A stretch of DNA of 64,000 bases. Origin: Steromphala cineraria (lineage: Eukaryota > Mollusca > Gastropoda > Trochida > Trochidae). Of this stretch, positions 36,894 through 49,800 are shown in pieces. A model generated the notes under the pieces. That model was not told the origin of the DNA and ran no database searches. It saw nothing but the letters and a program-made list of their open reading frames with translations. The position numbers and the translations under genes were made by a program. How positions within the stretch are numbered: the first letter of the stretch is position 1; each line of letters starts with the position of its first letter. Location: NCBI GenBank assembly GCA_916613615.1, contig OU744732.1, forward strand, positions 56,752,727 through 56,816,726, in the 5' to 3' direction.

Positions 36894-38511
36894 TATAACA
36901 AGGATTATTCTTAAAGTCATGACCTTTGAGCCTTTGAGCTTTAAAAAAAGTCTATGTTACAAATTAATGTTCAATATCAGTTTTCAAGAAAACGTATTCC
37001 GATTTCAAAACCTGATTAGGAGGTATCCGTTACAATGACCATATCTCGAGACCTGGATCAATGACAATTAATGTCACACAACCAATGATCTCTGTTCATT
37101 TTATATGATGATTCACACTATCAATACTTGATCCTTGTAAAGGTTGATGGACATGTACTTCAACTTATCTTCATACTTTTACATTTATTTAAGTAAGATT
37201 CACACGTAAGATGACATAACTATATTTATGTTGCAAAAGTTGTTTCGATTCCTTGATTTTCATTTGGAGTTGTAGATATCACCATTAAGTTGATACAGAG
37301 ACAAGTGCAACACACACATGTTGAAGAAATAATTGTCTTCTCTATGATATCACTATCTATCCTTCTTCTCAGGCTGACAAATTAACAAAACTTCACAAAA
37401 CAATATGTCACTCACATATGCACATATCTCATTTTAGCTTTAATTTTTTGCAATTCATAAATGTCATGAAATGTGACTTTTTCATTGTTGTATAAATAAT
37501 GTGTATGAAACCAATAAACATAATAATAATAATAATCAAATCTTGAACAATAACTTCCATCAACTTTGCTTTTTAAGACAACATTTATGTATCTCACATT
37601 ATATCTTTAAAGTTCTATTGTTATGCGCACTGTTTCTGGTGAAGTCGATAGTCCTCATAAAGGTGTAAATAATTTTAACACGCTTAACCAAGAGAAATAT
37701 ATAATGTTAGTTATGGTGCAATGATACCGTTTTTCTGACAATCTTGGGGATATTGCAGACAAAATATGTCGGTTACAATTTAAGCAAAGATGATAAGCCA
37801 ATGTCAGTCATGGTCTGGCAATCTGACGTTAAATTAACTTTTTGTCTCTCAAAGTTTCCGTATCAAGGTTGAACTATGACAAATCCACAATGTATCTTAT
37901 CACAGTTCAAATATAAACTTTCAATGTTAATCTTTATCAATTTCATATGATTTTCATGAATAATAAATACTATCATGAATCTTAGTTTTACTTTGGATAA
38001 TGATTGCTATCAAGATAAAAATACTTAAACTCTTCAAAATATTATCAATTTTGCTTTGATGTTAAACGCCATCAAGCAGATGTCGGGACTATCTCGCACA
38101 TTATCTATACTTGAACTTTACAGGGCAAGTTGTCTGGCCAATCTCACTATCTCTTTATCACAAGAAAACTAGCCCACATAACTTTCTGTACCAAGAGTCT
38201 TTAACAGAGTTCAGACGAATATAATCTTCGTTAAAGATACATCTTACCGTTATGTTCAACTGTAATCAAGAAACTTGTACCTACTTGTATTTCCAAGCAT
38301 ATGGGAGACAATTTAACTGTATGTTTCAATATATCCCTATCAAATGTTGCTGTATTTCTTCCCAGTTGCTGTCTGAAATCATATTAGTCAAACCAATCAA
38401 TCAATCATTATTTCGGTACTCAAAAGGCCTCAGGACTATAGTACATTACATACACATTTGGTTATACATATTTACACCAATCATGATACAATATTGTGTT
38501 TTGAAAGTGAG

Positions 38512-38560
38512 TGAAAAGTTATGAATCCCGAAAGTGGACATATACTTTTTCAGTCCATCT
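38512..38560 (+). mobile_element. Solo terminus of a Kolobok-like TTAA element
   Basis: ATGAATCCCGAAAGTGG at 38521-38537, then ...TTTCAGTCCATCT, followed directly by TTAA at 38561. The same terminus ends the 2.8-kb element at 54702-54751. Only this end is seen, so it is a fragment. Confidence 0.6.
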
Positions 38561-38606
38561 TTAAATTAACACATGTGATATGTGTCTTTCATACAGATAC
38601 TTTTAT

Positions 38607-39262
38607 TTACCTTACTTGGACACTATACTTGATACCTCTTCGGGGAACTAAATGCTGCCAATTATCTCCGATTGCTTTAACAATATGAGCTTTTGGTCTG
38701 AGGAAACAAACACTTGCACCAAAAGTAAAAAACATTGAGGCTTCATGCAATACATGAGCTCTTTTGAACAAATTTAAATTTGTTCTTTATGCTTAAAAAG
38801 TTCCTATGAGGTTCGTGTTTAGTGTTTATAAAACCATTCTATCATATTTTATCATATTTCAAAATGTGTTGCCGTACATTTTGATATATTCGAACCATGG
38901 TAACAAGCGTATAGGATGGACGTTTTCCATTAAGTCCATAAAGTTGACTCCTTCATATGCTGTGTCATTTGTCAATATGATGTAAAGATAGTCTGTCTAT
39001 GGTTAAAAGCTTTACCATTGAATATGATTTTTCAGATGTATGATAAAACGGTATCCTTCCACTAAACTGAAAGACCAAAACACGGTTTTCAGATCATTTG
39101 AACATTGAGTGTATGATATGGTTGTATGTACTTACGGTTATCCTTCCTTTGAAACAAAATGGATTTAACTAGATCCTCTATGTTAACTCTCTGTTTTGAA
39201 GACACAGTATCACGTTCACTATGTAACGATAGTGATCACACAAATATATCATTAGCAGAAAA
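38607..39262 (-). pseudogene. Decayed cytochrome P450 gene fragment
   Basis: Three protein-like segments lie in P450 order on the minus strand. First (about 39262-39136): DIFV..., then VNIEDLVKSILFQRKDN, followed by a GTAAGT donor-like site at 39135-39130. A TTTGGTCTTTCAG acceptor-like site near 39067 leads to FSGRIPFYHTSEK. Joined, this fits the VNSEDLVKxILFQRKDxFxGRP region of CYP1/2/17-like enzymes. Second (about 38984-38850): FMDLMENVHPIRLLPWFEYI, like the helix F-G region with its LPWLxY. Third (38751-38607): FTFGASVCFLRPKAHIVKAI, like the Cys-containing haem loop (FGxGxRxCxGExLAK). Stops and missing segments make it a pseudogene. Each match alone is modest; the order is the argument. 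Confidence 0.5.
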
Positions 39263-40402
39263 ACCCCTTTTTAATCAATACAAAGATTTAAAATAATAAT
39301 GCAGTATAAAATGATCAAATATTTGTTCACTAAAATAAGCGCATGCAGTTTTTGAAAGATATGGTCACGTTGTTCTGACAACGAAAATCAGTAAAGGTAG
39401 TCTTACTCTTTAAAGAAAATAGATCTTGTGCAAACCTATCTTTAATGGAGGGTAAGATTGTTAACGCCTCTCAAGGTCAACAATGGCTACGCTCACGACT
39501 CTTATCATGACCTTTAATTAAAGCTAAAAACAAGTACGTACAGTGATCTAGATAACTGTTGAAAGAATAAATGCATATGAAACTATTTATATTGGTTCCA
39601 CCATTTCCAACTGATTTGAGGTTTAAAGGAATTTGACTAATGCTCAAATTATCGAATTTGATGTGATGTACAGGATAGCTGATAAAGGGGCTGAAGGTAA
39701 TATAGATATGCTTAATTCCTTTATATTTGTACTATATCTATTTCAGATCAACAAATTATCCTTTCATGTTATTCAGAAATTGCATAGGCCTTGGCAACCT
39801 ACATTTGTTTGTTAAATGTTAGTTATCATCAAAAGAGATGTATCAATATAATCAGAAGCATAACAACAAACTTGATATATTCATAGAAAAGTGTGTTGTC
39901 TAATATCTGCTCATAAAGCAACATATGCCATTCTCATATATGAAATAGATATGCATGTCATATGTTGCCAGTGAGCAATTTGTACAAGTTTTAACACTGC
40001 AATGCACATCAATATTCATGTTCATTCCATGCTTCGATTCACAGGAAGTCCTTTCATTGGAATATTTGGATGTAGATATTTGCTAATATACATTTTTTTC
40101 AAAACATATCTATTCATATTATTGCTTTAGGAAGATGTAATTGTCAAGCACATGTGACTCTTAGGATGCTTAGTTGAATAATTCACAAAACATTAATATA
40201 TACATTGTATGTTTTCATGCATATCTATATTCAAAGTATCAAAAGGTAAATCATAACTTTTCCTAACCTACCTCTGTATTTTGAGTAGTTTTGTTTTTTT
40301 CAATAAGATTTCTATAACTAGTACCTTGATGATCACAAATCTTATATTTCCGTGTGTATTGTTTGGATTGCACTAATATTCTTTTTTAACTGGACGGTTT
40401 CA

Positions 40403-42209
40403 TTTTTTTTATCACTTTATTTCTTTTTGAACTGGGTACAGCACGCTCATACATGTAGTGCAAAAATATACAACATTTGGCTACTGACGGTTAAGTTGTG
40501 ATGAAGACATTTTCTCAAATGTATACAAGCAGTTGCAATAAAAGGGGCAATTTGACATTTCAAGAAAATAAGCTGTGGCAGGACGACCAAAATGAAACAA
40601 AGGCATCATATCTACATTCTGTGTAGGTGTTTGCTTTATGTATCTGATTATTGTAATTTAACTTAGGTTTCAGTTCTGCAAGAGTAGGTAACCTCTCAGC
40701 AAGTTTTCTGGAGTAAATATATTCCTTTGTTAAGATAAATAGGAAATTGAGGACATTGCTCTTTCTTTCCTTGAATCCCAGAATTATTGTTTCTTTATTT
40801 AGATCCAAATGGGTGCCAGTTTCTTTTTCAATCCATATCCACAGCTTTTTGACAAATTTGCATTTATATAATATATGAATGATAGATTCTATTTCAACAT
40901 TACAAAATGTACACAATGGTTATTCTATAACTTTATATTTATAAAAATCTTTATTTGTTATCAAGATTCTATGAGTAAAACGGTATTGAAACCATCTATG
41001 TTTAACGCAAAATGATGCTCTCAATGGCATATTGTTAAATGTTTTCCATACATCTGATTCAAATTCTACATATTGTTCTTTTTCCCATTTGTTTTGGTAG
41101 AGAAGTTTAGGGTAAGATAGTTCATTACGTAGAAGTCTGTTATAGAATATACTACATCCCTTCTCAGCTTTATATAGTATTTCAAGATTTGGAGGTATAA
41201 AGGGTTGTTCCTGTTTGCTGATGTTGATTAATTTTTGTTTGGAATATGTTCTCAACGAAGATAGTAGTCCTGCATATTCAAGAAAATTTGATTTGATTTT
41301 GAATCTTTCCACGAAATCATTGTATGATAAAAACGTATTGTCATCAGTTAGAAAATCATTGATAAATTTCACGTTTGATTGTAAATAATGATCGTAGATT
41401 ATGGGCTTATTTCCTACTGTTATGTTGTTATTTGCCCATATAAACTGTCTGCTAAAGCTATTATCATAGTCGCAATTTTCTTGTAATTCAGACCAAGCAT
41501 TAAATACATCTTTCCAAAACGGGCTAATTACATTTGGGATATAGTATGTCTTAAGATACGACGATCCCATTTCCACTGTGTTGAGTTTGCTAACATGGCT
41601 TGCCGTAAATAAAAGATTGTGTAATTTAGAATCGTTTACGAATAATCTTCTAATCCCTGCTATTTTTTGGGCCTTGATTGTTTCAAGTATAGCTGGAACT
41701 TTCAGACCACCCTCTTGATAGGATTTTGTTATCAAACTTCGTTTAATTCTATCTGGTTTGCCTTTCCAAATAAATTTGAAACATTTTCTTTGAAGATTTG
41801 CTATGGTTTCGAGATTTGGGTTTGCTAAAGAGGTAAATAAATGATTCAATGTTGGTAATATTAAGCTCTTCAACACAGTTATTCTTCCCAACGGTGTAAG
41901 GTCTCTAAGAGACCAAATCTTCATTGCTGTATAGATTTTCTTTGTTTTGTCGAAGCATATGGGCTAAGATCTCTGCTACAATGAGGAATAAATATTGCGA
42001 TAAGGGATCCCCTTGTCTACATCCACGTGTAATTTTGAAAAAATCTGATGGAAATCCATTTACAAAAACGCTTGAATTAATGTTGTTGTAAAACGTTTTT
42101 AACCAGTGTTTGATAGATAGTCCAACATTGAAGAAATCGAAGCATTTTTCGATAAACAACCATTCCCCTGAATCAAAGGCTTTTTCGAAGTCGATCAATA
42201 TCTAAAGTC
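40403..42209 (-). mobile_element. 5'-truncated Tx1/L1-like LINE with 13-bp target duplication
   Basis: CTGGACGGTTTCA occurs at 40390-40402 and again at 42210-42222. In A1 (4751-4763) and C1 (28618-28630) the same sequence, or a one-base variant, is present once. The element is antisense: its poly(A) side is the T-run at 40403-40410, and it is truncated at 42209. No other copy of the unit has it. Confidence 0.92.
40560..42198 (-). pseudogene. LINE ORF2 reverse transcriptase remnant, catalytic box deleted
   Basis: Frame 42198-41905 holds IDFEKAFDS (RT block A with its Asp) and GCRQGDPLSQYLFLIVAEIL (block B). It then breaks off at LRQNKEN. From 41924 a second frame starts with KIWSLRDLTPLGRITVLKSL, then CFKFIWKGKPDRIKRSLI and GGLKVPA, the region well after the YADD box in Tx1/L1-type ORF2 proteins. 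About 200 residues, including YADD, are missing at this join. The frame meets a TAA at 40922-40920 and then continues in the same phase with PLCTFCNVEIESIIHILYKC, the C-x2-C...H...C end motif, up to 40560. So it has one internal deletion with a frame change and one in-frame stop. Confidence 0.85.
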
Positions 42210-43255
42210 CTGGACGGTTTCACGATATCACAAGTCTTGTCGTGACGAAATCAGCCATCCTGTATAAATAGAAATCAAGTAGATGAACGGAAGACTAGTT
42301 AAAAACAGGGAATGATATTGGAACAAAAGTTATATCATTTAATCTTACGGAAAAATTAAGAATATGGTTGTTGTTAAATCAACTTTTAAAGCTTTTCTTT
42401 AATTAATATGCAGTTTGATATATCTATATATCATGGTTTCAACGTTCAAAATGTTTTTCTGTGTTTCATTATATTATTTCATTACCCGAGTTGTAAAATA
42501 CAACAAATTGTCAAGTGTGCGCTTATTTTCTATAAACTGATAACATAATATCTGGCAGAGAAAACCTCACCTGAAGATTATACAATACAAGAATTATCGG
42601 AGTAATTGTAGCCATGGAAAAAGTTAATAAGCCTATCTATATATGAACATAATCAAATTAAAGCAATAAAACTCGCCTTTTATTAGAAACATTAGATACC
42701 ACAGCGAGTTCAAACCTGTTAATTGTAGAGTAAACGAGATAATAGGACTCTGTTTCATTAATATTTTTGAATTGGAGAAGCGAAACAGTTTTTTGTTGGC
42801 GGAGATAATATGTAAATGTCACTTCCAAACTATCACTCAAGGCAGATACAGTGTATTATCATTTTGAACTTTATTACCCTCAAGAGTTGAAAGAAAAAAT
42901 ATCATCATTTACACTTTTAAGGTTCATTATGTTACAAATATACAATAGAATAATGAACTTATTTTCGTCATCTCTTCTTTTAACGTTCAATTAAATATAG
43001 GATTTTTCGCAGAACAATAATAGAATAACAAATTGACATTTCAACAGTATGGATATTTCACCTACATTAAATTCTTTGCATTGATTTCAGCAGAGGATCA
43101 CCTGTTAAGGCTGATACGGGACAATCTGCTCACCTTACATTTAAAGCAAGTATTAAAAACTGCCACCAGCGGTTACTTAAATGCCTTATTCTTACTTTCT
43201 GAAAACGATTGGTTTCAACTGATTTATGTTGTATTCTTCTGTTCAATAAATTGAG

Positions 43256-43396
43256 AATACTAAACGAATGGTAATGTGATAACATTTTTAAGCAACGAGT
43301 GTATAGAATTGGAATCAGACGAGCGAAAGTGAGTCTGATACCAAATTCTATTCACGAGTTGCTTAAAAATGTTATCACATTACCATGAGTTTAGTA
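43256..43396. repeat. 65-bp-arm hairpin
   Basis: The arms begin ATACTAAAC and end GTTTAGTAT, and include ATGGTAATGTGATAACATTT and TTAAGCAAC with their reverse complements. The loop is about 10 bases (GAGCGAAAG). There are few mismatches. Confidence 0.9.
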
Positions 43397-43401
43397 TTTT
43401 A

Positions 43402-44230
43402 TTTATTACTCAACCCTCATAACAATACTTATGTAAACAAATCATCAAAACAAGAATCAGCTGACTTGGAACAGTCGGGGAAACCAGCGAATGAATTTCC
43501 ATGAGTCCAAATAAAATAGTTCGCTATTTTTTTTATCTTTACACATATCATACGCCTATAAACATGAAACAAAGTAAATTGGTGAAAAATATTTCATTAT
43601 CAAAAGATGCATTGATAAAATAAACACTAAGAAGCAACGAAAACTGTCAACACATCATGCACTCACAAAGTGACGTCATCAGATCGCCAAGTGACGTCAT
43701 CGGAATGTGTCCTGTTTCTAGGTCACGCTATGTAGGCGAACAGTGTCAACGACAACCATTGATTGATTGATTACATCGACATGAGTTACTGAATGTGTTG
43801 ATAGAATCGGGAGATATAACTTGGGGAAAGGTTATTCAACGATAACTTGTTCGGATTTCGTGCTTGTGGAGGAAAGCGACGGTTTTGGTGGCAATGAAGC
43901 AATATGTTACGGTAGTCAGAGGAGGCAACACCGCTTGCGACGGCACAGAAGGTGGACAAGTGATTAAGCGAAGGATGGATTTGTGATGATAATCAAAAAG
44001 ATAATGCATCTAAAATGTAAAAAACCCGCGTAGATAATATTCTTTCACATAAATAACCATTTTGTTGAGAATATTAAAATTTGTCAGTCGCGACTTATAA
44101 GTCACGTCATTGGACAATGTCATGTGACGTTCGAAAGTAGTTCCGTTTCTTTGCACGAGATGGTAACACACATGTGTGTTACCAACTCATTGTTATCTAA
44201 TGAGTGATCTCACCACAGTTGAGTAATAAA
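43402..44230. mobile_element. Possible small inverted-repeat element
   Basis: Bounded by TTTATTACTCAAC (43402-43414) and its exact reverse complement GTTGAGTAATAAA (44218-44230). The interior has TGACGTCA at 43671 and 43692, and a GTAACACACATGTGTGTTAC palindrome near 44163-44182. No target duplication is evident, so this may be part of a larger unit with the hairpin just upstream. Confidence 0.45.
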
Positions 44231-44428
44231 CAGAGGATATCATATGAGTGTCTATGATATATTATGTTTACCACACGAGTGGCTAAATATAAGTATTTCC
44301 CAAGCGATAGTATGCCATGGGCACGAATATAATATTATGTTTATTACCGTAGTCCCAAAATTAAAGAAAATAGTCAAAACCTACTTCTCACCATAGGAGG
44401 ACTAGCCGTAGCCGGCCAGTATAGATTG

Positions 44429-44455
44429 TGACGTCATAAGTGAACCATGACGTCA
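44429..44455. promoter_or_regulatory. CRE-like pair in the A2 insertion
   Basis: TGACGTCA at 44429 and 44448 (19-bp pitch). The spacing differs from the backbone pair. Confidence 0.3.
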
Positions 44456-46439
44456 AATCATTGTTTATAACGTGAGGTCACAATGAAAAAGTGATATTTT
44501 GCCCTAGGGCAACATATGAAAAATATGAACCTCGATATGACTAATAATATTTGATAACAATATTTCTAAAATGTACATACCAATAAACGCTGTATTTTAA
44601 TGTAACACTATAATCATGAGTAATTAGTAATGCTTTTATTATGATACATGTCTTCACCGATTCATACAACACGACATTGACATTGATAAATTTAACGAAT
44701 TCAACTCTAAAAATATTTTGCATTCCAATTTATTTTGTATTTTTATAATTGGCAATCCATGTAGAAGTAAATATATGGATGTAATTAATGTAAACTTATG
44801 CAGTTTCATTTGGGGCCTTTACAATGCATTAAAGTATTCAGGAAATGAATGTTGAAGCCATCTTAAATCAATGGGAAATAAGTGCTTTAAAACAATTTCA
44901 ATCTAATTTATCCAATAACGACAAATAAATAATGAGTCTAAAAGAAATTTTATAAAAAGGAAAGGGACAGAAGTTGTAAATTCACGTTAAATCTTGATAA
45001 GCACTAGTTTTAAATCATGTCCAACGCTATCTCAAGATATATTAAACTTTGGTACGTGTATCATTGTATGGAGTTTCATTAAACAAAACTGATACCTTTG
45101 AACTCATATTATTTGAGCAACAATTTATTGTCAATTGATATCATTGGCATCCAGTTTTTGTTATCTGTGACTCCAACAATTAACCGAAGGTCTATTTAAA
45201 CCTTCGTAATTTGATTATTGACTCACATTTTTACGACACAATGAATGATGCATAGTTTAGATATTTCCACCAGCATATAATTACTTTACATTAAAGATTC
45301 CATCATATTTATGTAATGTAACTAAATTGTATTATCAATTTTCGTTTTATTGAATAAGCATCTTGAAACACATTATAGTTTTCAATAAAGATTTAACAAT
45401 TGCAAACAAGAGGAAAAAGTCGACATCTTATGTCATAGGGAATCTTGCTCTAATCTCTTCTGATGTCAAGTAGATTAACACGAATAATTAAAGATACAAA
45501 TGTCACAGGTTTGCCTTGATGTCATTGAATTGTGACGTTGTAATGTTTATGACGTTATCAATTGTGATATCATTATGATCATGATGTATAAACATGCGCG
45601 TCATTGTTCCAATTCTGTTGTCAAAATAATAACTCTTTGGTGATATTGTTTGAACTTCTACAAGCAATATCGCGTCCTGAGCAAATTTTTAGATGTTGCA
45701 TACAAATGTTCTCATATCAGTTAGAAAAATATTAAATCTGTGCTGAATGCAATGTGAGTTGAACTTAGTGTATGCCACTTGCGATTAATAGATATGAAGG
45801 GATTGTGTTCTTATTTTAGCCTTTCCAGTTAAATTTCCGAGATAATATGAGAATCCACATTTGTATATGATTGTTATATGAACTTTGTAGATGATAAAAC
45901 CGCTGTCTACCTACATCCGTGGAATTGCAAATCTCATTGGAAGTTCACGATTAATCAAAGTAGGTGTTTTAAGCACTCGTCTCTAAAATTGGTCATTAAG
46001 GCCCAATCTCAGATGGACATTACATGTGTAGAACTACCTGTGAAAGATTTTTCATTAATTATTGATACTAAGAAATCCAAACCAACTCTCTTCAATTAAT
46101 ATGTAACGGTTTATTGGTGTTTCACATATGGTTTTCATGTTTTCTTTGTGTTCATTTGCAATTAGCTGTGAATGTCAGAATGGAGACTGTTTTTAACTAT
46201 CTTTGAAAATACCAGAACTATGTCATAATGAAAATGAATGATAAAGAATAACTGCATCTTAATATTACATAATTTTGAGCATTAGCATAAAACTCTTTCA
46301 AGTTCTGTAGATTCCTATTATAATATTCCATACGTGGTATAATATAGAAAAGTCATTGTAAATTGTTAAACAGACTCAAACATATTTGAATGAAACACGT
46401 GGTGTAAAATTCTGCAAAAGCAAATAGTTAAGTGAAACT

Positions 46440-46830
46440 TTGTATGTAATTAGAAAAAAATTTAATCCATTTCCTGGACTAATGATATGCTCTGAAGAGA
46501 AGCATTTATTTATTCAATATCTCTCTGAGGACATACAAAGCGCCAACACGATGAACATGAAAACACTGGCGGCATCACATTCCACAATATCTTCAGCTGG
46601 AGATATCTTTAAACAAGATTGGAATATAACTCCTAAGAAGAATTTGCAAAATTGCTTAGCATTACTCGCTTCTGTGATCTGGATTCTCTTACATAAGTAC
46701 ATCACTCATAAGTTCATGGTATAACTCCTAAATAACTATTCCATATCCAAAGGGTAGTTTTAAACATAGCTTCTGACACCAACCTCTAATTATACAAGGG
46801 GATATCCGTAAGTTTTCCCTTCCGGCAAAC
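46440..46830 (+). pseudogene. Possible cytochrome P450 N-terminal exon relic (A2)
   Basis: Partner of 6714-7120. The frame is open to 46724 and ends LALLASVIWILLHKYITHKF plus two residues. It is preceded by ISSAGDIFKQDWNIT. After the stop, a shifted frame reads VLNIASDTNL. Relative to A1 it lacks 9 bases and has 12 extra, so the frame is kept. The hydrophobic segment plus basic residues suits an ER membrane anchor. A weak resemblance to P450 N-termini is the only identity clue. Confidence 0.33.
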
Positions 46831-49800
46831 AAAATGCAACAAAAACAATCTGCGAATTAAGGCTTTGGACACACTTTTCATTGGAAGCTTGCTTCCTTTC
46901 ACTAAGGTCTTATGGATATTAAAATCGCGATATTATCTGCTAAGTTTTCTTCAACATGCCAATGTAAACTGCATAGTCGAATAACTTCTAGTTTTCCCGC
47001 AGTATAAGGGTATGACTAAAACGTTTCTAATGATTACTTCCTAAAGCGTTGACTGTACCCAAACAGGTTTCGCGGGAATATGATGATTAGGCTTTTTGAA
47101 TGCTTAATGACAAAATCCACCTTAGTAGAACTTCTTCTGCCATTTAGGATCGTTATCAACCTGCCAGTTTACTAACCTGGTCGAACATTACTATAAAGAA
47201 TGGTTTTAAAAGTCAGTATGAGAATGAGATTGCTAAAGCTTGAACGGCAATGCTTTATCGTATTTGGTTATGACTGGCACTTCTGACCTCTCTTGTCTAC
47301 AATGTTCCAAGGGAAATCTGGCACTGCAATATAATTGCATATAAACCTCCAGAACCCCCTTTTGTAGGAATTTTATGATTCTGTAAAAGGTTTATGAGAC
47401 TTAATCTGATTTCATCACTTGAGCATTATGACTCAATAATACTTGAATCAATTCAGACAATTACATGTATTGTCGACAAGAACAGTCAACATGACAACTT
47501 AAGTCGAGGATCAAGCTTGTATGTATACCACTTTACAAATGTTCTGAGTCAGAATCAATACACATTTCATAAGAATTAGTGACTCTTATCTACATATCTG
47601 AGCATAATAGACAGTACCCTTGATCTTAAGCTTAACGATTTCATTCGACCCAAAAAATGAAACATTGTCCAAGATAAAAGGGGATTCATTTTTAAAGATG
47701 CTCATGGACATTTGTTAAGTTTCATGATGCAAATAAGATAAAGTAATCGAATGGTTGACACAAAGGTATACAAAAAAGGCTTAAGCAAGTAATATTCAGT
47801 TGTCCAACAATGCTACAATATTAAGTCTCACTGGATATTGAGTGTAAATTTTTGTACAGTTTGTAACAATAAAAGAGCTGTAACAGATCAATCAGATACA
47901 AAACGTACTAGATAACGGATTTCCACAACTGTTGTGAGCATGCACTAAGTTGGTAACACATTCATGACACGCTGAAGGTCAAATGTTATTTCTTTTGTTT
48001 GTATAAATAAAATTAATTTCTGATGTTGGCATGGCATTGATTTACAACGTTTGAAGAAAAGGAACAGAAATACTGTGAAATGCATTTGACAGGCATTCAG
48101 TCGAGACAGATGCCTTTAAACTTAGAATGATAATATAGTTAAGTAAACCTGTAATTGACAAGAAATATATTAGGTAGAAGTATTTTTACAGTACATGAAT
48201 TATTATTGTGTATTGAAGTACTATTGTTTATGCTATTTAGTCGGCATTAGGGCATTATCAGTTATTCAAAGAAAGTAAGGACCAGGATTGTGTCTCTTAT
48301 AAAGTCATCACCTCTAATGAGTTTTCCACAATTTGCACCTGCATTTCGTGCAGATCACACAGTTAAATCTATCGTCGTGTTTTGGTGAATTGTAAGGTAA
48401 TCATGTACAAGAGTATCATTTTATCAATAAAATTGTGTAAGTATTCTAAATGTTCAATTCAGTAAAATATGTATGAACTGTAAACCTTTTCTCACAAGGA
48501 GACAGATCAATGATCTCGAATAACCACTTAATTAATGGTAAAATAAGCTGGAAAGAATCTGAGGCCTCTTTTAATTCATTTTGTGTAAGAAAAAAGGAAT
48601 TGTATCGCTGAACTTTACATTATATATTTGAGTTATTACTGCTTCATTAAGTTTAAATACATTGTCTTTCAATTGGAACCATTTATTTTCATTTTCCTGA
48701 AATCACCTTATATTGCTCCTTAAAACGTGCTACTTCCCCTTTAAACCATGTTAAAGCTAAGATTTCTCCATTATAAAATACGATTGGTTAGCGGCTAGAT
48801 GTTTTCAAAATGAAAAGCAATGTTCATTAATGACTGTAATGAACAATGTTTAAGAATATTTCACTAACTGTCATACATGCATACTAAAATCTTGATATCT
48901 TCGTTCATATTAAGTATCTTAGTTTATTGAAATAAATGTAAAAGTTGATATTTGCTGACAGAATCACTGCCATATCCCCTGAAGAAGGAAGAACCCATTG
49001 AAAATAAAGAAACAGTTAAACTGGCTTAAAATCGATATTACATCGTTTAGGAGAAACAGGGGCGGGATAGCACCTCTTGAGAAAAGAAATGTGTATACAT
49101 TTATCATAGTTTCTTTCCGAATCTTAGTCATTTGAGTATTTCAGATTGGCTTTAATGAATATGATAATTGCTCCATAAACTGAACTGTTAACCTTTCCCC
49201 TCAAAAAGGCAGATCAATGTCCCGGAGTATCCGCTTACTTCAAATAGTGACACAAGCTGGAAAGAATCCGATGTCTTAAAAATATATCCTTGCCATTCAA
49301 GTACACGATCATTTCATTTAAAGGAAGTCAACAAGACAGGGCGAAACTTGTAAGGAGTCTTTTGCCATTTTCGTGTTTGAGCAAACATTTTTGATTGAAT
49401 GAAGAATTCTTCTCTGGGCTACATTGAAGCATCAACGTGCACTCTTGTCGATACCTGTTTCCCTGGATATTTGACAATAATATTATATAAAAAAATAATT
49501 AGCCCTAGATGTTCAAAAGATAGGGAGATACATTCTTTTTGTGTGCTCTTTCTCAGAACAGAAAACAAAAGAATGATATTTATTGTCTACGAACTCATTA
49601 AAAGGTACTTAATTACAGATTAGGTCAAAAGTAAAAAAGAAGCTGCATTCAAGTCAATACAATTAATTAAACTGACGTTCGCAATTCACAATGCAACCCT
49701 TTTAGGAAATGGAAATTGGGAAACAAGTCAATGACTTCCTATCATCCGTCAGTTCCCAATGCCTGAGAGGATGCAGTTAACTCTTAATCTGAATATTATA

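Larger units (their letters stand above)
42889..45186. mobile_element. 2.3-kb A2-specific insertion, hairpin-rich
   Basis: The flanking backbone is contiguous in A1 (5395-5460) and C1 (29255-29320). The inserted block contains an open frame of 73 codons (43033-43254) of unknown type, a 65-bp-arm hairpin, a pair of 13-bp inverted repeats, two CRE pairs and a 14-bp palindrome TTGCCCTAGGGCAA near 44500. Its 43700-43990 part is more GC-rich and exon-like, but I recognise no protein. The stretch 44530-45186 is plain AT-rich sequence. The edges were placed by comparison with A1 and may be off by tens of bases. Confidence 0.7.

Noticed and set aside
40403..42209. Intact, active LINE
   Set aside because: The YADD-bearing segment is deleted and an in-frame TAA interrupts the C-terminal part.
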